Source: JAWKRB01 sp041389885 | GTDB taxonomy: Bacteria > Myxococcota_A > Polyangia > Polyangiales > Ga0077539 | Direction of reading: 5' to 3' | Assembly (NCBI GenBank): GCA_041389885.1 | Contig: JAWKRB010000035.1 | Coordinates: forward strand, 1-64,000 | DNA length: 64,000 bases | Part shown: positions 1-8,010 of the stretch, in pieces | Layout of the letters: every line of letters starts with the position of its first letter | Position numbering within the stretch: the first letter of the stretch is position 1 | Program-made: the position numbers and the translations under genes | The notes under the pieces: generated by a model | Told to the model about the DNA's origin: nothing | What the model saw: the letters and a program-made list of their open reading frames with translations, nothing else | Databases searched by the model: none

Positions 1-32
1 AATCTGACGTCGCGTTCTTCGCGGAGCGTTGA
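1..32 (+). CDS. 3' end of an unidentified upstream gene
   Basis: The last nine codons of a reading frame (ending SDVAFFAER) run from the window edge to a TGA at 30-32. That stop overlaps the ATG of the next gene by one base (TGATG), a usual sign of translational coupling. In DISARM loci drmB normally lies directly upstream of drmC, so drmB is the first guess, but nine residues cannot show it. Confidence 0.45.
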   Translation, partial: SDVAFFAER

Positions 33-853
33 TGCGCGAGGCCCTGCCGGTGCTGTCGGTGACAGCGCTCGACGCGCTCGCGGAGGCGGCGGAGCGGGGC
101 GCGCTGGTGGCGCCCTTCGGTGCGTTGCAGATCGGGCGTCTCGTTCCCGTGGCCGAGCGAGCGGACGCCGTTCGGCTCATGGAAGCGCTCCACGCCTCGG
201 GCATCGCGGCGGGCACGCTCGCGGTGGCGCTCCGTCTCGCGGAACAGGCGCGGCGAGCGGGCGAGGAGAGACCCCAGCCGTCGCTCGTCTGGTCTGACCT
301 CGACATCGCGGGCTCGCGTGACACCGCCGTTGTCTGCAACGAGCTCTTTCGAAGCGCGTGCGAGTCTGTGCTCGTCTCGACCTTCAACCTCGGACACAAG
401 GCGAGCGATGGCGGCGAGCCCGGCAACCCCGTACTGCGCCCGCTCGCGAAGCGCATGTCCGAGGTCCCGGACCTGAGCGTGCGCCTCTTCGTGAACCTGC
501 GTCGCCTCGATGCGATGGTGCACGCGTCGGCGCGTGAGGTCGAAGACGCCTTCGTCCGTTGGTTTCGTAGAGATGTCTGGCCCTGGGAGGTCGTGCCCGA
601 GGTCTACTACGACCCCCGTTCCCTGGAGCCGCAGGGTGAACTTACTGCGTGCCTCCATGCCAAGTGCGTCGCCGTAGACGATCAGCGCGCGTTCGTCACC
701 TCGGCCAACCTGACCGAGGCTGCGCACGGCCGGAACATCGAGGCGGGCGCCCTCTTGATCGATCCAAGGTTCGCGAGGAGCCTGCGGATCCAGTTCGAGA
801 GCCTCATCAACCGCGGCTATGTGCGACGCCTCAGCCGCGGCTTGATTTCTTGA
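32..853 (+). CDS. drmC: DrmC-like phospholipase D family protein (DISARM)
   Basis: A 273-residue protein with a phospholipase D fold signature near its C-terminus: H209-x-K211 followed by D216/D217, then the SANLTEAA segment (N226) and a GRNIEAG block. A weaker first half-site with the WPWE segment lies at about residues 180-186. Length and motif order match DrmC, the small PLD-like subunit of DISARM anti-phage systems, where it accompanies the DrmA helicase, DrmB and a methyltransferase. Only one HKD motif is clear, as in other DrmC proteins. ATG at 32 is chosen because it overlaps the upstream stop; a TTG lies one codon earlier. The rest of the locus would lie left of the window. A stand-alone PLD-like nuclease is the alternative. 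Confidence 0.72.
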   Translation: MREALPVLSVTALDALAEAAERGALVAPFGALQIGRLVPVAERADAVRLMEALHASGIAAGTLAVALRLAEQARRAGEERPQPSLVWSDLDIAGSRDTAVVCNELFRSACESVLVSTFNLGHKASDGGEPGNPVLRPLAKRMSEVPDLSVRLFVNLRRLDAMVHASAREVEDAFVRWFRRDVWPWEVVPEVYYDPRSLEPQGELTACLHAKCVAVDDQRAFVTSANLTEAAHGRNIEAGALLIDPRFARSLRIQFESLINRGYVRRLSRGLIS

Positions 854-1039
854 AGCAGCGTCGCGCGTCCCTTCACTCCAGACCTCAGCGATCTGCACCT
901 CCAGACTCGTCGCCGCGGACGTCGAGGGCGGCGTGTCGGTTGAGTGCGCGCGAGGCCCAGCTTGAAGCGCAATGCCACCGGGGCGTCGTTCATGGTGCGC
1001 GGCGGGGGAGACCTTCGAGAGGTCCCGGTGCCCGACTGA

Positions 1040-2099
1040 TCAGCCCGGCGGGAGCTTCTTGTCGCGCCGCGGGCCGCGCCAGAGCCACGCGGTGATGGCG
1101 AGGAGCACGAAGCCCAGGGCGATGCCCGCCCAGCCGTTGACCAGCGAGACCGCCACGGCCGCGAGCGCCGCGCCGATCGTCAGCGCCACCGCGTCGGACC
1201 AGCTCACCCGGTCCTTCGCCGCGAGGTGCTCCCGGAGCTCTTCGAGCTGCCTGCGCCACGCGGCGTTCGACGGGTCGCGCGCGAGGGCGCGGGAGAGCAC
1301 CTCGGCGGCCTCCTGCGCGGCGCCGCGCTCCCGAAGGATGGCCACGAGGTTCGTCGTCGCCGAATTCAGCCCCGGCTTGAGCCGCAGGGCCTGCCGGGTG
1401 GCCTCCTCGGCCTGCGCGAGGTCCTTCTTCTCGAGGGCCGCGTAGCCGAGGTTCGCCCACGCCGCGAAGTTGTTGGGGTCGAGCCGAATGGCCTCGCGCG
1501 CGACGCCGATGGCCTCGTCGTACTTCTTCGCCTCGGTGAGGATCCACGTGAGACGCCCGAAGGCCGACGGGCTCTCGGGCTCCAGCGCGACGTAGCGCCG
1601 CGCGGCGGCCTCGGCCTTGTCGAGCTCCCGCAGCAGCCCGTACACCCTCGCCGCGATCTCGAGGACAACGCCATCGTCCGGCGTCATCGAAGGCGCGCGC
1701 TCGATGCCCTCGCGGGCCAGCTCGGGCTCCTTCGCCTCGGCCTGCGCGAGGGCGAGGCGAAGCGTGGTAGCGAAGCCGAACTGGGGCCTCCGCGACGGCC
1801 TCGCCGAGGAGCGCGCGGCGTCGGCGTGCCGACCCAGGCACTGCAGCGAGGAAGCCCACGAGGTAGTGCGCGTAGCCCCGGCGGGGCGACGCGGCGACGC
1901 AGGCCTCGGCGGCCTCGAGGGCCTGGGGATAGTCCCCGGCGCCGAGGTAGGCGCGCGCGAGGAGCACGTACGCGTCGTCGTCGCGGGGGTTGGCCGAGAG
2001 CGCCGACTTCGCCTCGCGCTCGGCGACCTGAAACCGCCCGAGGTCGAGCGCGACCTGGGCCCTACGTCGGTGACGCTCTGCGATGTCTCGGGGCTCCAT
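1040..2099 (-). pseudogene. TPR-repeat membrane protein, reading frame broken
   Basis: Two overlapping minus-strand frames together make one protein. The first, from ATG at 2099, carries two or three tetratricopeptide repeats. The second runs to the stop at 1040 and carries four or more TPRs, then two hydrophobic segments separated by an NGW turn and a basic tail. TPR similarity passes from one frame to the other between about 1775 and 1850, and short TPR-like pieces there appear in alternating frames, so more than one indel is likely. Sequencing error in GC-rich DNA would give the same picture. It starts 4 bp after the AAA ATPase stop, so the two form an operon; a scaffold for that ATPase is a reasonable inference. 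Confidence 0.65.
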
Positions 2100-2103
2100 G
2101 CGA

Positions 2104-3426
2104 TCACCCGTTGAGTCGATGCCGACGCATGTAGTCGGCGATGTCGTCGTACTGCCCCGCCTCGTTGGCGTACTGGGCGTAATTCTTCGCGGCGCTGAAC
2201 CACTCGCGGGTCGTGGGCTTGATGCGCGCGCGGGCGCCGTCGAGAAAGGCCATGGTGATCGGCTCTACCACACCCGTCTTCATGCTCCGCTCGATGGCGA
2301 GCTCGGTGGCGTACTCGATGAGGTGCTCGAGGTCGGCGCCGCTCCACGACTCGGTGAGGCCCGCGAGGCGCTCCAGGTCGAGGCCCTCGGCGACGGGCTT
2401 GCCCCGCAGCTTGAGCGCGAGGATCTGCGCCCGCGCGGGGGTGTCGGGGGGCGGCACGAAGAGCACCTGGTCGAAGCGGCCGGGGCGGCGAAAGGCCGAG
2501 TCGAGGTCCCAGGGGGTGTTGGTGGCGCCGATGACCAGCACGCGGTCGTTGCGGTTGTTGAACGAGTCGAGCTCCGAGAGAAACTGCGTGATCACCCCGC
2601 GCATGCCGCCCGACACGAGCTTGGCGCGCTGCATCCCGAGGGTGTCGACCTCGTCGAAGAAGAGCACGGTGGGCGCGCGCCGCCGCGCCTCTTCAAAGAC
2701 CGCGTGGAGCTGGCGCTCGGAGTTGCCGATCCACATGTCGAGCACCTCGTGCAGCCCCACGGCCATGAAGTGCGCGCCGCACTCCCCCGCGGTCGCCCGC
2801 GCGAGAAAGGTCTTGCCGCACCCCGGCGGACCATAGAACAGCACACCGCCACCCACGCGCTTGCCGTAGGCCTTGAACAGCTCCGGGCGCTGAAAGGGGT
2901 GCACGATGCGCATGCGAATGCGCTCCTTGAGCTCGTCGAGGCCGCCGACGGTCGAGAAGTCGACCTTCGCCTCGGGCTCGGAGGCCTCGTCGTCGTCGGG
3001 CTCCGCGTCGGCCTCGCGCTTGCCGAGCGCGTCCCACAGCGCGGTGTCGGAGAGGCTCGGGTCGAGGGCCACGGCGCGCTCGTAGTCCTTGCGCGCCTCG
3101 CGGTGCTCACGGCGGCGCTCGCGCACCTTCGCGCGGAGCAGCAGGCCCAGGGCGTGCCCCGGCGCGCGGCTCACGAGGCGGTCGACGCGCGCGAAGGCGC
3201 CCTCGACGTCTTGCAGCGCGAGCAGACACCGCGTCGCGCCGAGGAGCGCCTCGTCGCCGTGCGCGGCGTCGCCCTCGACGCGGTCGAAGTGCTCGAGGGC
3301 GGCGCGAAACTGCCCGGCCTTCTCCAACGCCGCCGCGACGTGCACGCGCAGCGGCGCGTTGTCGGGCGAGGCCGCGAGGGCGTCGAGGAGGAGCTTGAGC
3401 GACGGGTCCAGAGGGCGGTCCTGCAT
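2104..3426 (-). CDS. TPR-AAA+ ATPase
   Basis: A 440-residue protein. Residues 1-130 are helical TPR-like repeats, 138-155 an acidic linker, and about 155-400 a Cdc48/Vps4-type AAA+ module with Walker A GPPGCGKT (199-206), Walker B LFFDEVD (255-261), a sensor-1 GATN and the RPGRFD arginine-finger region. AAA+ proteins of this class remodel or unfold protein partners with ATP; the TPR part probably selects them. The start is set at the ATG at 3426: an in-frame ATG 18 codons upstream would add an Arg/Gly-rich segment unlike folded protein and reach into the divergent promoter region. The downstream TPR gene follows after 4 bp. Confidence 0.75.
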   Translation of the reverse strand: MQDRPLDPSLKLLLDALAASPDNAPLRVHVAAALEKAGQFRAALEHFDRVEGDAAHGDEALLGATRCLLALQDVEGAFARVDRLVSRAPGHALGLLLRAKVRERRREHREARKDYERAVALDPSLSDTALWDALGKREADAEPDDDEASEPEAKVDFSTVGGLDELKERIRMRIVHPFQRPELFKAYGKRVGGGVLFYGPPGCGKTFLARATAGECGAHFMAVGLHEVLDMWIGNSERQLHAVFEEARRRAPTVLFFDEVDTLGMQRAKLVSGGMRGVITQFLSELDSFNNRNDRVLVIGATNTPWDLDSAFRRPGRFDQVLFVPPPDTPARAQILALKLRGKPVAEGLDLERLAGLTESWSGADLEHLIEYATELAIERSMKTGVVEPITMAFLDGARARIKPTTREWFSAAKNYAQYANEAGQYDDIADYMRRHRLNG

Positions 3427-3521
3427 CGTGGCGGCGGAGTGTACCCCGCGACCGGCGATCGTGCCGGGGACTCGGCGCACCCTTTCGTCGAGGGGCCTCG
3501 CGCTGGTAGCCTGCGCCCGCC

Positions 3522-4667
3522 ATGCACCACCTGACGCGACGCGAGCTCCTCCAGGCCGCGGCGGCGGCGACCCTGAGCGGGTCCCTCGGCTGCAAGAAGT
3601 CCAGCAACGGGATCACCATCGGTCTCTACCTGTCGCTCACCGGCGACAAGGCCGATTTCGGGATCTCGACCCGCAACGGGATCAACATCGCCCTCGACGA
3701 GCTCAACGCCGCCGGCGGCGTGCTCGGGCAGCGGGTGCGGGTCGTGGCCGAAGACACCCGCGGCGACTCGAACGAGGCCGCGAGCGCCGTGACCCGGCTC
3801 ATCGACCGCGAGCGCGTCTGCGGGATCATCGGCGAGGTCGCCAGCACCCTCTCCCTCGCGGGCGGGCGCATCTGCCAGCGCCGGGGCATCCCCATGATCT
3901 CGCCGTCGAGCACGAACCCCGCGGTGACGCAGATCGGCGACTGCGTGTTTCGCGTGTGCTTCCTCGACCCCTTTCAGGGCGAGGTCATGGCCCGCTTCGC
4001 GAAGAACTCCCTGCACGTCAGCCGCGTCGCGATCTTCAAGGACCAGGGCTCGGCCTACTCCACGGGCCTCGCCGACGCGTTTCGCACAGCCTTCACCGCG
4101 CTGGGCGGGCAGGTGGTCGACACCCAGTCGTACCGCGAGACCGACACGCACTTCAGCGCGCAGATCTCGTCGATGCTCTCGCACCAGCCCGAGGCGCTCT
4201 TCGTGCCCGGCTACTACGCCCAGCTCGCGCTCATCGCGCGCGAGGTGCGCGGCGCGGGCTTTCAGGGGCGCATGCTCGGCGGCGACGGCTGGAGCTCGAA
4301 CACGCTCACGCAGAACGACGACGACAAGCTCGTGGGCGACTTCTACTCCGAGGGCTTCGCCCCCGAGGGCGCGACGACGCCGGTGGCGCAGCGCTTCGTG
4401 CAGAAGTACCGGGAGAAGTACCGCATCGAGCCCAACGGCCTCGCGGCGCTGGGCTACGACGCCGCGCTGGTGATGTTCGACTCGATCCGCCGCGCGGGCT
4501 CGGCCGACCCCGCGCAGATCAAGCGCGCCATCGCCGCCACCCGCGGCGTCAACGGCGCCACGGGGACCATCTCGCTCAACGCCCAGCGCGACGCGGTGAA
4601 GAGCGCGGTCATCCTCGAAGTGCGCGAGAACAGCGTGCGCTACCGCGAGACGGTGAACCCGACGTGA
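3522..4667 (+). CDS. Branched-chain amino acid ABC transporter substrate-binding lipoprotein
   Basis: A 381-residue periplasmic-binding protein of the LivK/Leu-Ile-Val-binding family. It has an N-terminal TRRELLQ segment (Tat-like), a hydrophobic stretch and a lipobox SLGC with Cys24, so it is probably a lipid-anchored exported protein. The mature part opens with a typical strand and SLTGDKADFG ligand-loop region, followed by the LNAAGGVLG segment characteristic of the family. The stop overlaps the GTG of the permease gene (GTGA), so the two are co-translated. The ligand cannot be read from sequence; family members bind branched-chain amino acids, amides, urea or aromatic compounds. Confidence 0.85.
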   Translation: MHHLTRRELLQAAAAATLSGSLGCKKSSNGITIGLYLSLTGDKADFGISTRNGINIALDELNAAGGVLGQRVRVVAEDTRGDSNEAASAVTRLIDRERVCGIIGEVASTLSLAGGRICQRRGIPMISPSSTNPAVTQIGDCVFRVCFLDPFQGEVMARFAKNSLHVSRVAIFKDQGSAYSTGLADAFRTAFTALGGQVVDTQSYRETDTHFSAQISSMLSHQPEALFVPGYYAQLALIAREVRGAGFQGRMLGGDGWSSNTLTQNDDDKLVGDFYSEGFAPEGATTPVAQRFVQKYREKYRIEPNGLAALGYDAALVMFDSIRRAGSADPAQIKRAIAATRGVNGATGTISLNAQRDAVKSAVILEVRENSVRYRETVNPT

Positions 4668-5683
4668 GCGAGGCCGCCGCGACGCCCTCCCGCAAGCGCT
4701 TTCTCCCGGTGCTCGTGGCCGTCCTCGGTGCGTACCCCGCGGCGCTGGTGCTCCAGGGCGCCGCGCGGGCGCCGAGCGCCTTCGCGAAGAACGTGCTCGA
4801 GGGCGTCTCTCTGGGAGGGGTCTACGCGCTCATCGCCCTGGGCTACACGATGGTCTACGGCGTGCTCGGGCTGATCAACTTCGCCCACAGCGACGTGTTC
4901 ATGATGGGCGCCTACGTGGGCCTCTTCACGGCCTCGGCGCTGGGCTTCGCGTCGAACTACTCCGGGCCCTCGTCGCCGGTGGTGACCCTGGTGTGCATCT
5001 CCTGCGCGATGGTGGCCTGCGCCTCGCTCGGGATGCTGATCGAGCGCCTGGTCTACCGCCCCATCCGCAAGGCGCCGAAGCTCACGCCGCTGGTGACGGC
5101 CATCGGCGTCTCGATGCTCCTGCAGAACGTGGCGATGCTCGCGTTCACCGCGACGCCCCGGGGCTTTCCGCCGGTGCTGCGGGCGTCGAACGTGAGCCTC
5201 GGCGGCGTCGAGATCACCACCGTGAAGCTCATCGACCTCGCCACGGCGGTCACGCTGATGATCGGGCTCACGGTGCTCGTGCGGCGCACCCGCGTGGGCC
5301 GCGCGATGCGGGCGATCTCGACGAACATCGAGGCCGCGCGGCTCATGGGCGTGCCCATCAACCGGGTCATCGCGATCACCTTCGGCCTGGGCTCGGCCCT
5401 CGCCGGCGCCGGGGGGATCCTCTTCGGCCTCGATCAGCCCCGGGTCGACCCGTACATCGGCATCCAGCCCGGCCTGAAGGCCTTCGTCGCGGCGGTGCTC
5501 GGCGGGATCGGGAACATCCCCGGCGCCATGCTCGGCGGCCTGCTCATCGGCGTGGTCGAGCAGCTCGCGGCGGCGTACCTCTCCAGCTCCTTCGCGCCGG
5601 CGATCGTGTTCTCGATCCTGGTGGTGGTGCTCCTCGTGCGGCCGCAGGGTCTTCTGGGCAAGGTCACCCGCGAGAAGGTGTAG
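4664..5683 (+). CDS. livH: Branched-chain amino acid ABC transporter permease LivH
   Basis: A 339-residue polytopic inner-membrane protein with about eight hydrophobic segments. It shows the LivH signatures: an LGYTMVYGVLGLINFAH segment near residues 62-78 and the EAA-like loop ARLMGVPINRVIAI. It starts at a GTG sharing four bases with the stop of the binding-protein gene. The second permease (LivM) and the ATPases (LivG, LivF) that a working transporter needs do not follow; the next gene is yaeQ. They must be encoded elsewhere or have been lost. Confidence 0.85.
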   Translation: MSEAAATPSRKRFLPVLVAVLGAYPAALVLQGAARAPSAFAKNVLEGVSLGGVYALIALGYTMVYGVLGLINFAHSDVFMMGAYVGLFTASALGFASNYSGPSSPVVTLVCISCAMVACASLGMLIERLVYRPIRKAPKLTPLVTAIGVSMLLQNVAMLAFTATPRGFPPVLRASNVSLGGVEITTVKLIDLATAVTLMIGLTVLVRRTRVGRAMRAISTNIEAARLMGVPINRVIAITFGLGSALAGAGGILFGLDQPRVDPYIGIQPGLKAFVAAVLGGIGNIPGAMLGGLLIGVVEQLAAAYLSSSFAPAIVFSILVVVLLVRPQGLLGKVTREKV

Positions 5684-5698
5684 AACGCCGCACCCCCC

Positions 5699-6244
5699 AT
5701 GGCCCTGACCGCCACCGTCTACCACCTGCGCGTCGAGCTCTCGGACATCGACCGTGATGTCTACGAGTCCCTCGACCTGCGCGTCGCGCGGCACCCGTCG
5801 GAGACGATGCGCTTTCTGCTCCTGCGCGTGCTCGCGTACTGCCTCTGCTACGAGGAGGGCATCGCGTTCTCGAAGGGCCTCGCGGTCACCGACGAGCCCG
5901 CGGTCTGGACCCGCCTCGGCGACGGCCGCGTCACCCGCTGGATCGACATCGGCCGCCCCTCCATCGAGCGCCTGCACAAGGCCCGCAAGCTCACCGAGCG
6001 CGTCTCGGTGTTCACCGCCGACCCGCCCGACTTTCTCCGCCGCGAGGCGCAGGGCGCGAAGCTGCATCGCGGCGACGACATCGAGGTGTGCACCGTCGAC
6101 CCCGCGCTGCTCGCGGCGCTGGAGGAGAAGATCGACCGCAAGACCGCCCTCACGGTGGTGCGCACCGAGGGAACGCTCTACGTCACCGTCGACGGCGTCA
6201 GCCACGAGGGCGCGATCACCCGCAGCCCCCTCGTCGACGTCTGA
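5699..6244 (+). CDS. yaeQ: YaeQ family protein
   Basis: A 181-residue protein, the same length as E. coli YaeQ. The family has a PD-(D/E)XK-like fold of unsettled function. Diagnostic stretches are the opening ALTATVYHLRVELSDIDR, an RHPSET turn, RVLAYCLCYEEGI, and the WIDIGRP segment with the conserved Asp. It begins 15 bp after livH and may be read from the same transcript. No catalytic activity can be assigned from the sequence. Confidence 0.88.
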   Translation: MALTATVYHLRVELSDIDRDVYESLDLRVARHPSETMRFLLLRVLAYCLCYEEGIAFSKGLAVTDEPAVWTRLGDGRVTRWIDIGRPSIERLHKARKLTERVSVFTADPPDFLRREAQGAKLHRGDDIEVCTVDPALLAALEEKIDRKTALTVVRTEGTLYVTVDGVSHEGAITRSPLVDV

Positions 6245-6275
6245 ACCCCCAGCACCCAAGGAGCTTCGCCCCCCA

Positions 6276-6668
6276 ATGGACCTCTCCGCCCTCGTCTCGA
6301 ACGTGAAGCAACAGGCGCTCGGATCGATCGAGCAGTACGTCTTCGACCAGGCCACCTCGCAGAACCTCGTCGACTCGGTGCTCAAGGGCCTCGTCGAGGC
6401 CGCGGTGGACCGTGTGCAGGTCGAGGTCCCGATGCTGGGGAGCGTCGGCGGCGCCCTCGGCGGGCTGCTGGGCTCGGTCTTCGGCGCGGCGCAGTCGCTG
6501 GGCCTCGACGCGCAGATCGCGACGCTGCTGCGCGAGCAGGGCGTCGACGCCGAGGTGAAGCGCCGGGTGATCGCGGGGCTCGTGCGCTACCTCGAAGAGA
6601 ACGGCGAGCGGCTCATGGGCGTGGCCTTCGACGCCCTCGTCGCGAAGCTCGCTCCCCGCGGCAGCTGA
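6276..6668 (+). CDS. Hypothetical helical protein
   Basis: A 130-residue protein I do not recognise. It is mostly amphipathic helix with a glycine-rich stretch (about residues 50-66, GSVGGALGGLLGSVFGAA) that could insert in or lie on a membrane, and no signal peptide. The start ATG at 6276 follows an AAGGAG ribosome site at 6258-6263. It lies 31 bp after yaeQ in the same direction. Codon use matches its neighbours. Confidence 0.65.
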   Translation: MDLSALVSNVKQQALGSIEQYVFDQATSQNLVDSVLKGLVEAAVDRVQVEVPMLGSVGGALGGLLGSVFGAAQSLGLDAQIATLLREQGVDAEVKRRVIAGLVRYLEENGERLMGVAFDALVAKLAPRGS

Positions 6669-6687
6669 GGCGGAGGCGCTCGGAGAC

Positions 6688-7575
6688 TCAGGGCGCGTCG
6701 AACACGTCCTCGGGCGCGAGGGCGCGGGCCGCGCGGGTGATCCAGCGGTCGAGCGTCGCGGGGTCTTCGCAGGCGTCGATGCGCGCGATGTCGCTGTCGC
6801 GCAACGAGATCTGGCGCGTCTCGCAGAGCATGCGCAGCACGTGTCGACGGGCGCGGGCCTCTCCGCGGGCCTCTCCGCGGGCCTCTCCGCGGGCCTCTCC
6901 GCGGGCCTCTCCGCGGGCCTCTCCGCGGGCCTCTCCCTGTCGCTGCGCGTCGTCGAGGAGTCGACGAAGTTCGGGCTCGCCTCCCGCGAGCAAGCCGCGC
7001 GTCGCCGCGGCGCCGAGGGCCCCCGCGCGCAGGAGCGCGTCGACGGGGAGCGGGGCGACGAGGCAGCGGTCTTCGATGGCGCCGCCCGCGGGCAGCGGCA
7101 CCCAGTCGCCGTCCTTGAACTCCGAGACGACGTCCTTGCGGGTGAAGACCGCGAAGACCCGGCGCACGCCGCGCGCAGAGAGCTCTTCGGCCTTGGCCGT
7201 CACCTCCGAGAGCCGCTGGGTGTTCACCACCTCGAAGGAGAGCTCTTCGAGGTAGCGATGCCCCGTCGCGGGATCGATCCCTTCGCGCCGCACGCTGGTG
7301 TCGCTGGCGAAGTCGCCGTCGTCGGCCACGCGCGTGAGCAGGTCGGTGGAGCCCACATATCCTGGCCGAAGGTGAGTCCCCAGGGCGACGTCGAGGCGAA
7401 AGTGCGGATCGCCGTGCTCGGGCAGCGAAGGCGCGGCGTAGAGCGTCTGCCCGCGCAGCACCTCGTCGCGCGTGGTCTCGGGCGTCACGAGGTGGTCGTC
7501 GACCGCGGGGCACGACGCACGCGCGCTGCGGCCGGAGGGGTCGCGCCCGCCGGGGCGGGTGCCGCGAGGGTCCAT
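6688..7575 (-). CDS. Uma2/DUF820-like PD-(D/E)XK nuclease with a (GEAR)7 insert
   Basis: A 295-residue protein whose first two thirds match the Uma2 (DUF820) putative endonuclease family: a SDTSVRREG segment carrying the catalytic Asp, then the LSFEVVNTQRLSEVTAKAEEL strand-helix with the E-x-(N/K)-type core, then a RRVFAVFTRKDVV strand. A highly charged linker of seven identical GEAR units follows at about residues 214-241, then a helical C-terminal domain. The start is the ATG at 7575; upstream in the same frame is low-complexity sequence. Family members are scattered, often repeated in cyanobacterial and myxobacterial genomes, and are usually linked to mobile DNA. Confidence 0.7.
   Translation of the reverse strand: MDPRGTRPGGRDPSGRSARASCPAVDDHLVTPETTRDEVLRGQTLYAAPSLPEHGDPHFRLDVALGTHLRPGYVGSTDLLTRVADDGDFASDTSVRREGIDPATGHRYLEELSFEVVNTQRLSEVTAKAEELSARGVRRVFAVFTRKDVVSEFKDGDWVPLPAGGAIEDRCLVAPLPVDALLRAGALGAAATRGLLAGGEPELRRLLDDAQRQGEARGEARGEARGEARGEARGEARGEARARRHVLRMLCETRQISLRDSDIARIDACEDPATLDRWITRAARALAPEDVFDAP
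6853..6936. repeat. Perfect 12-bp tandem repeat, seven copies
   Basis: The unit gcgggcctctcc occurs seven times without a mismatch and encodes Gly-Glu-Ala-Arg on the minus strand inside the Uma2-like gene. The unit length is a multiple of three, so copy-number slippage changes linker length without shifting the frame. Confidence 0.97.
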
Positions 7576-7620
7576 GGTCGAGAGGGTGGCACGGTCCGCT
7601 CGCGCGGTCACGGCGCGCGC

Positions 7621-8010
7621 AGGTCTGGCGCCCTCGCGAAACCGCCGCCCGACCCGCCGCGCACGCGCATCATGGAGGTCAAGGCGTAGTCGAAGGAAGG
7701 GTGGGCCGAGTGGTTCGACACACGCGGGAAGCGGCAACTCGGCGCCCCGCTCGACGCGAGACAGCAGAAGGCAGCCAAGAAGATCGACGACCTGATCAGC
7801 CAGCTTGAGGCGGCAAAGGCCGGGACCACGCCGGGAGAGGCGCCCGTGCTTGCAGTCTCGTCGGCCCTCCAGGCTTCGCCGACGATGAAGCTCTTGCGCG
7901 CAACCCTGAGGGCCAAGAAGGTGCACGTGGACATCGTCTACATGACAGAGAATGACATCGTCGGGACTGATCGGCGGTTGAGGGGCGACTTAGGGTTGGT
8001 TGGCACATGA
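7621..8010 (+). pseudogene. C-terminal PD-(D/E)XK nuclease toxin domain, broken
   Basis: An open plus-strand frame with clean codon bias runs from about 7621 to TGA at 8008-8010, interrupted once by TAG at 7687-7689. It reads RIMEVKA, stop, SKEGWAEWFDTRGKRQL, then a helix and a final KKVHVDIVYMTE strand. That is the ExK catalytic strand, helix and terminal strand of the restriction-endonuclease-fold toxins that end polymorphic and phage-borne effectors. The upstream effector part is missing. The stop codon overlaps the ATG of the next gene (ATGA). With the stop just after ExK and no N-terminus, it is probably inactive. Confidence 0.6.

Noticed and set aside
6853..6936. Tandem repeat considered as a CRISPR array
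   Set aside because: 12-bp units with no spacers, inside a coding frame.
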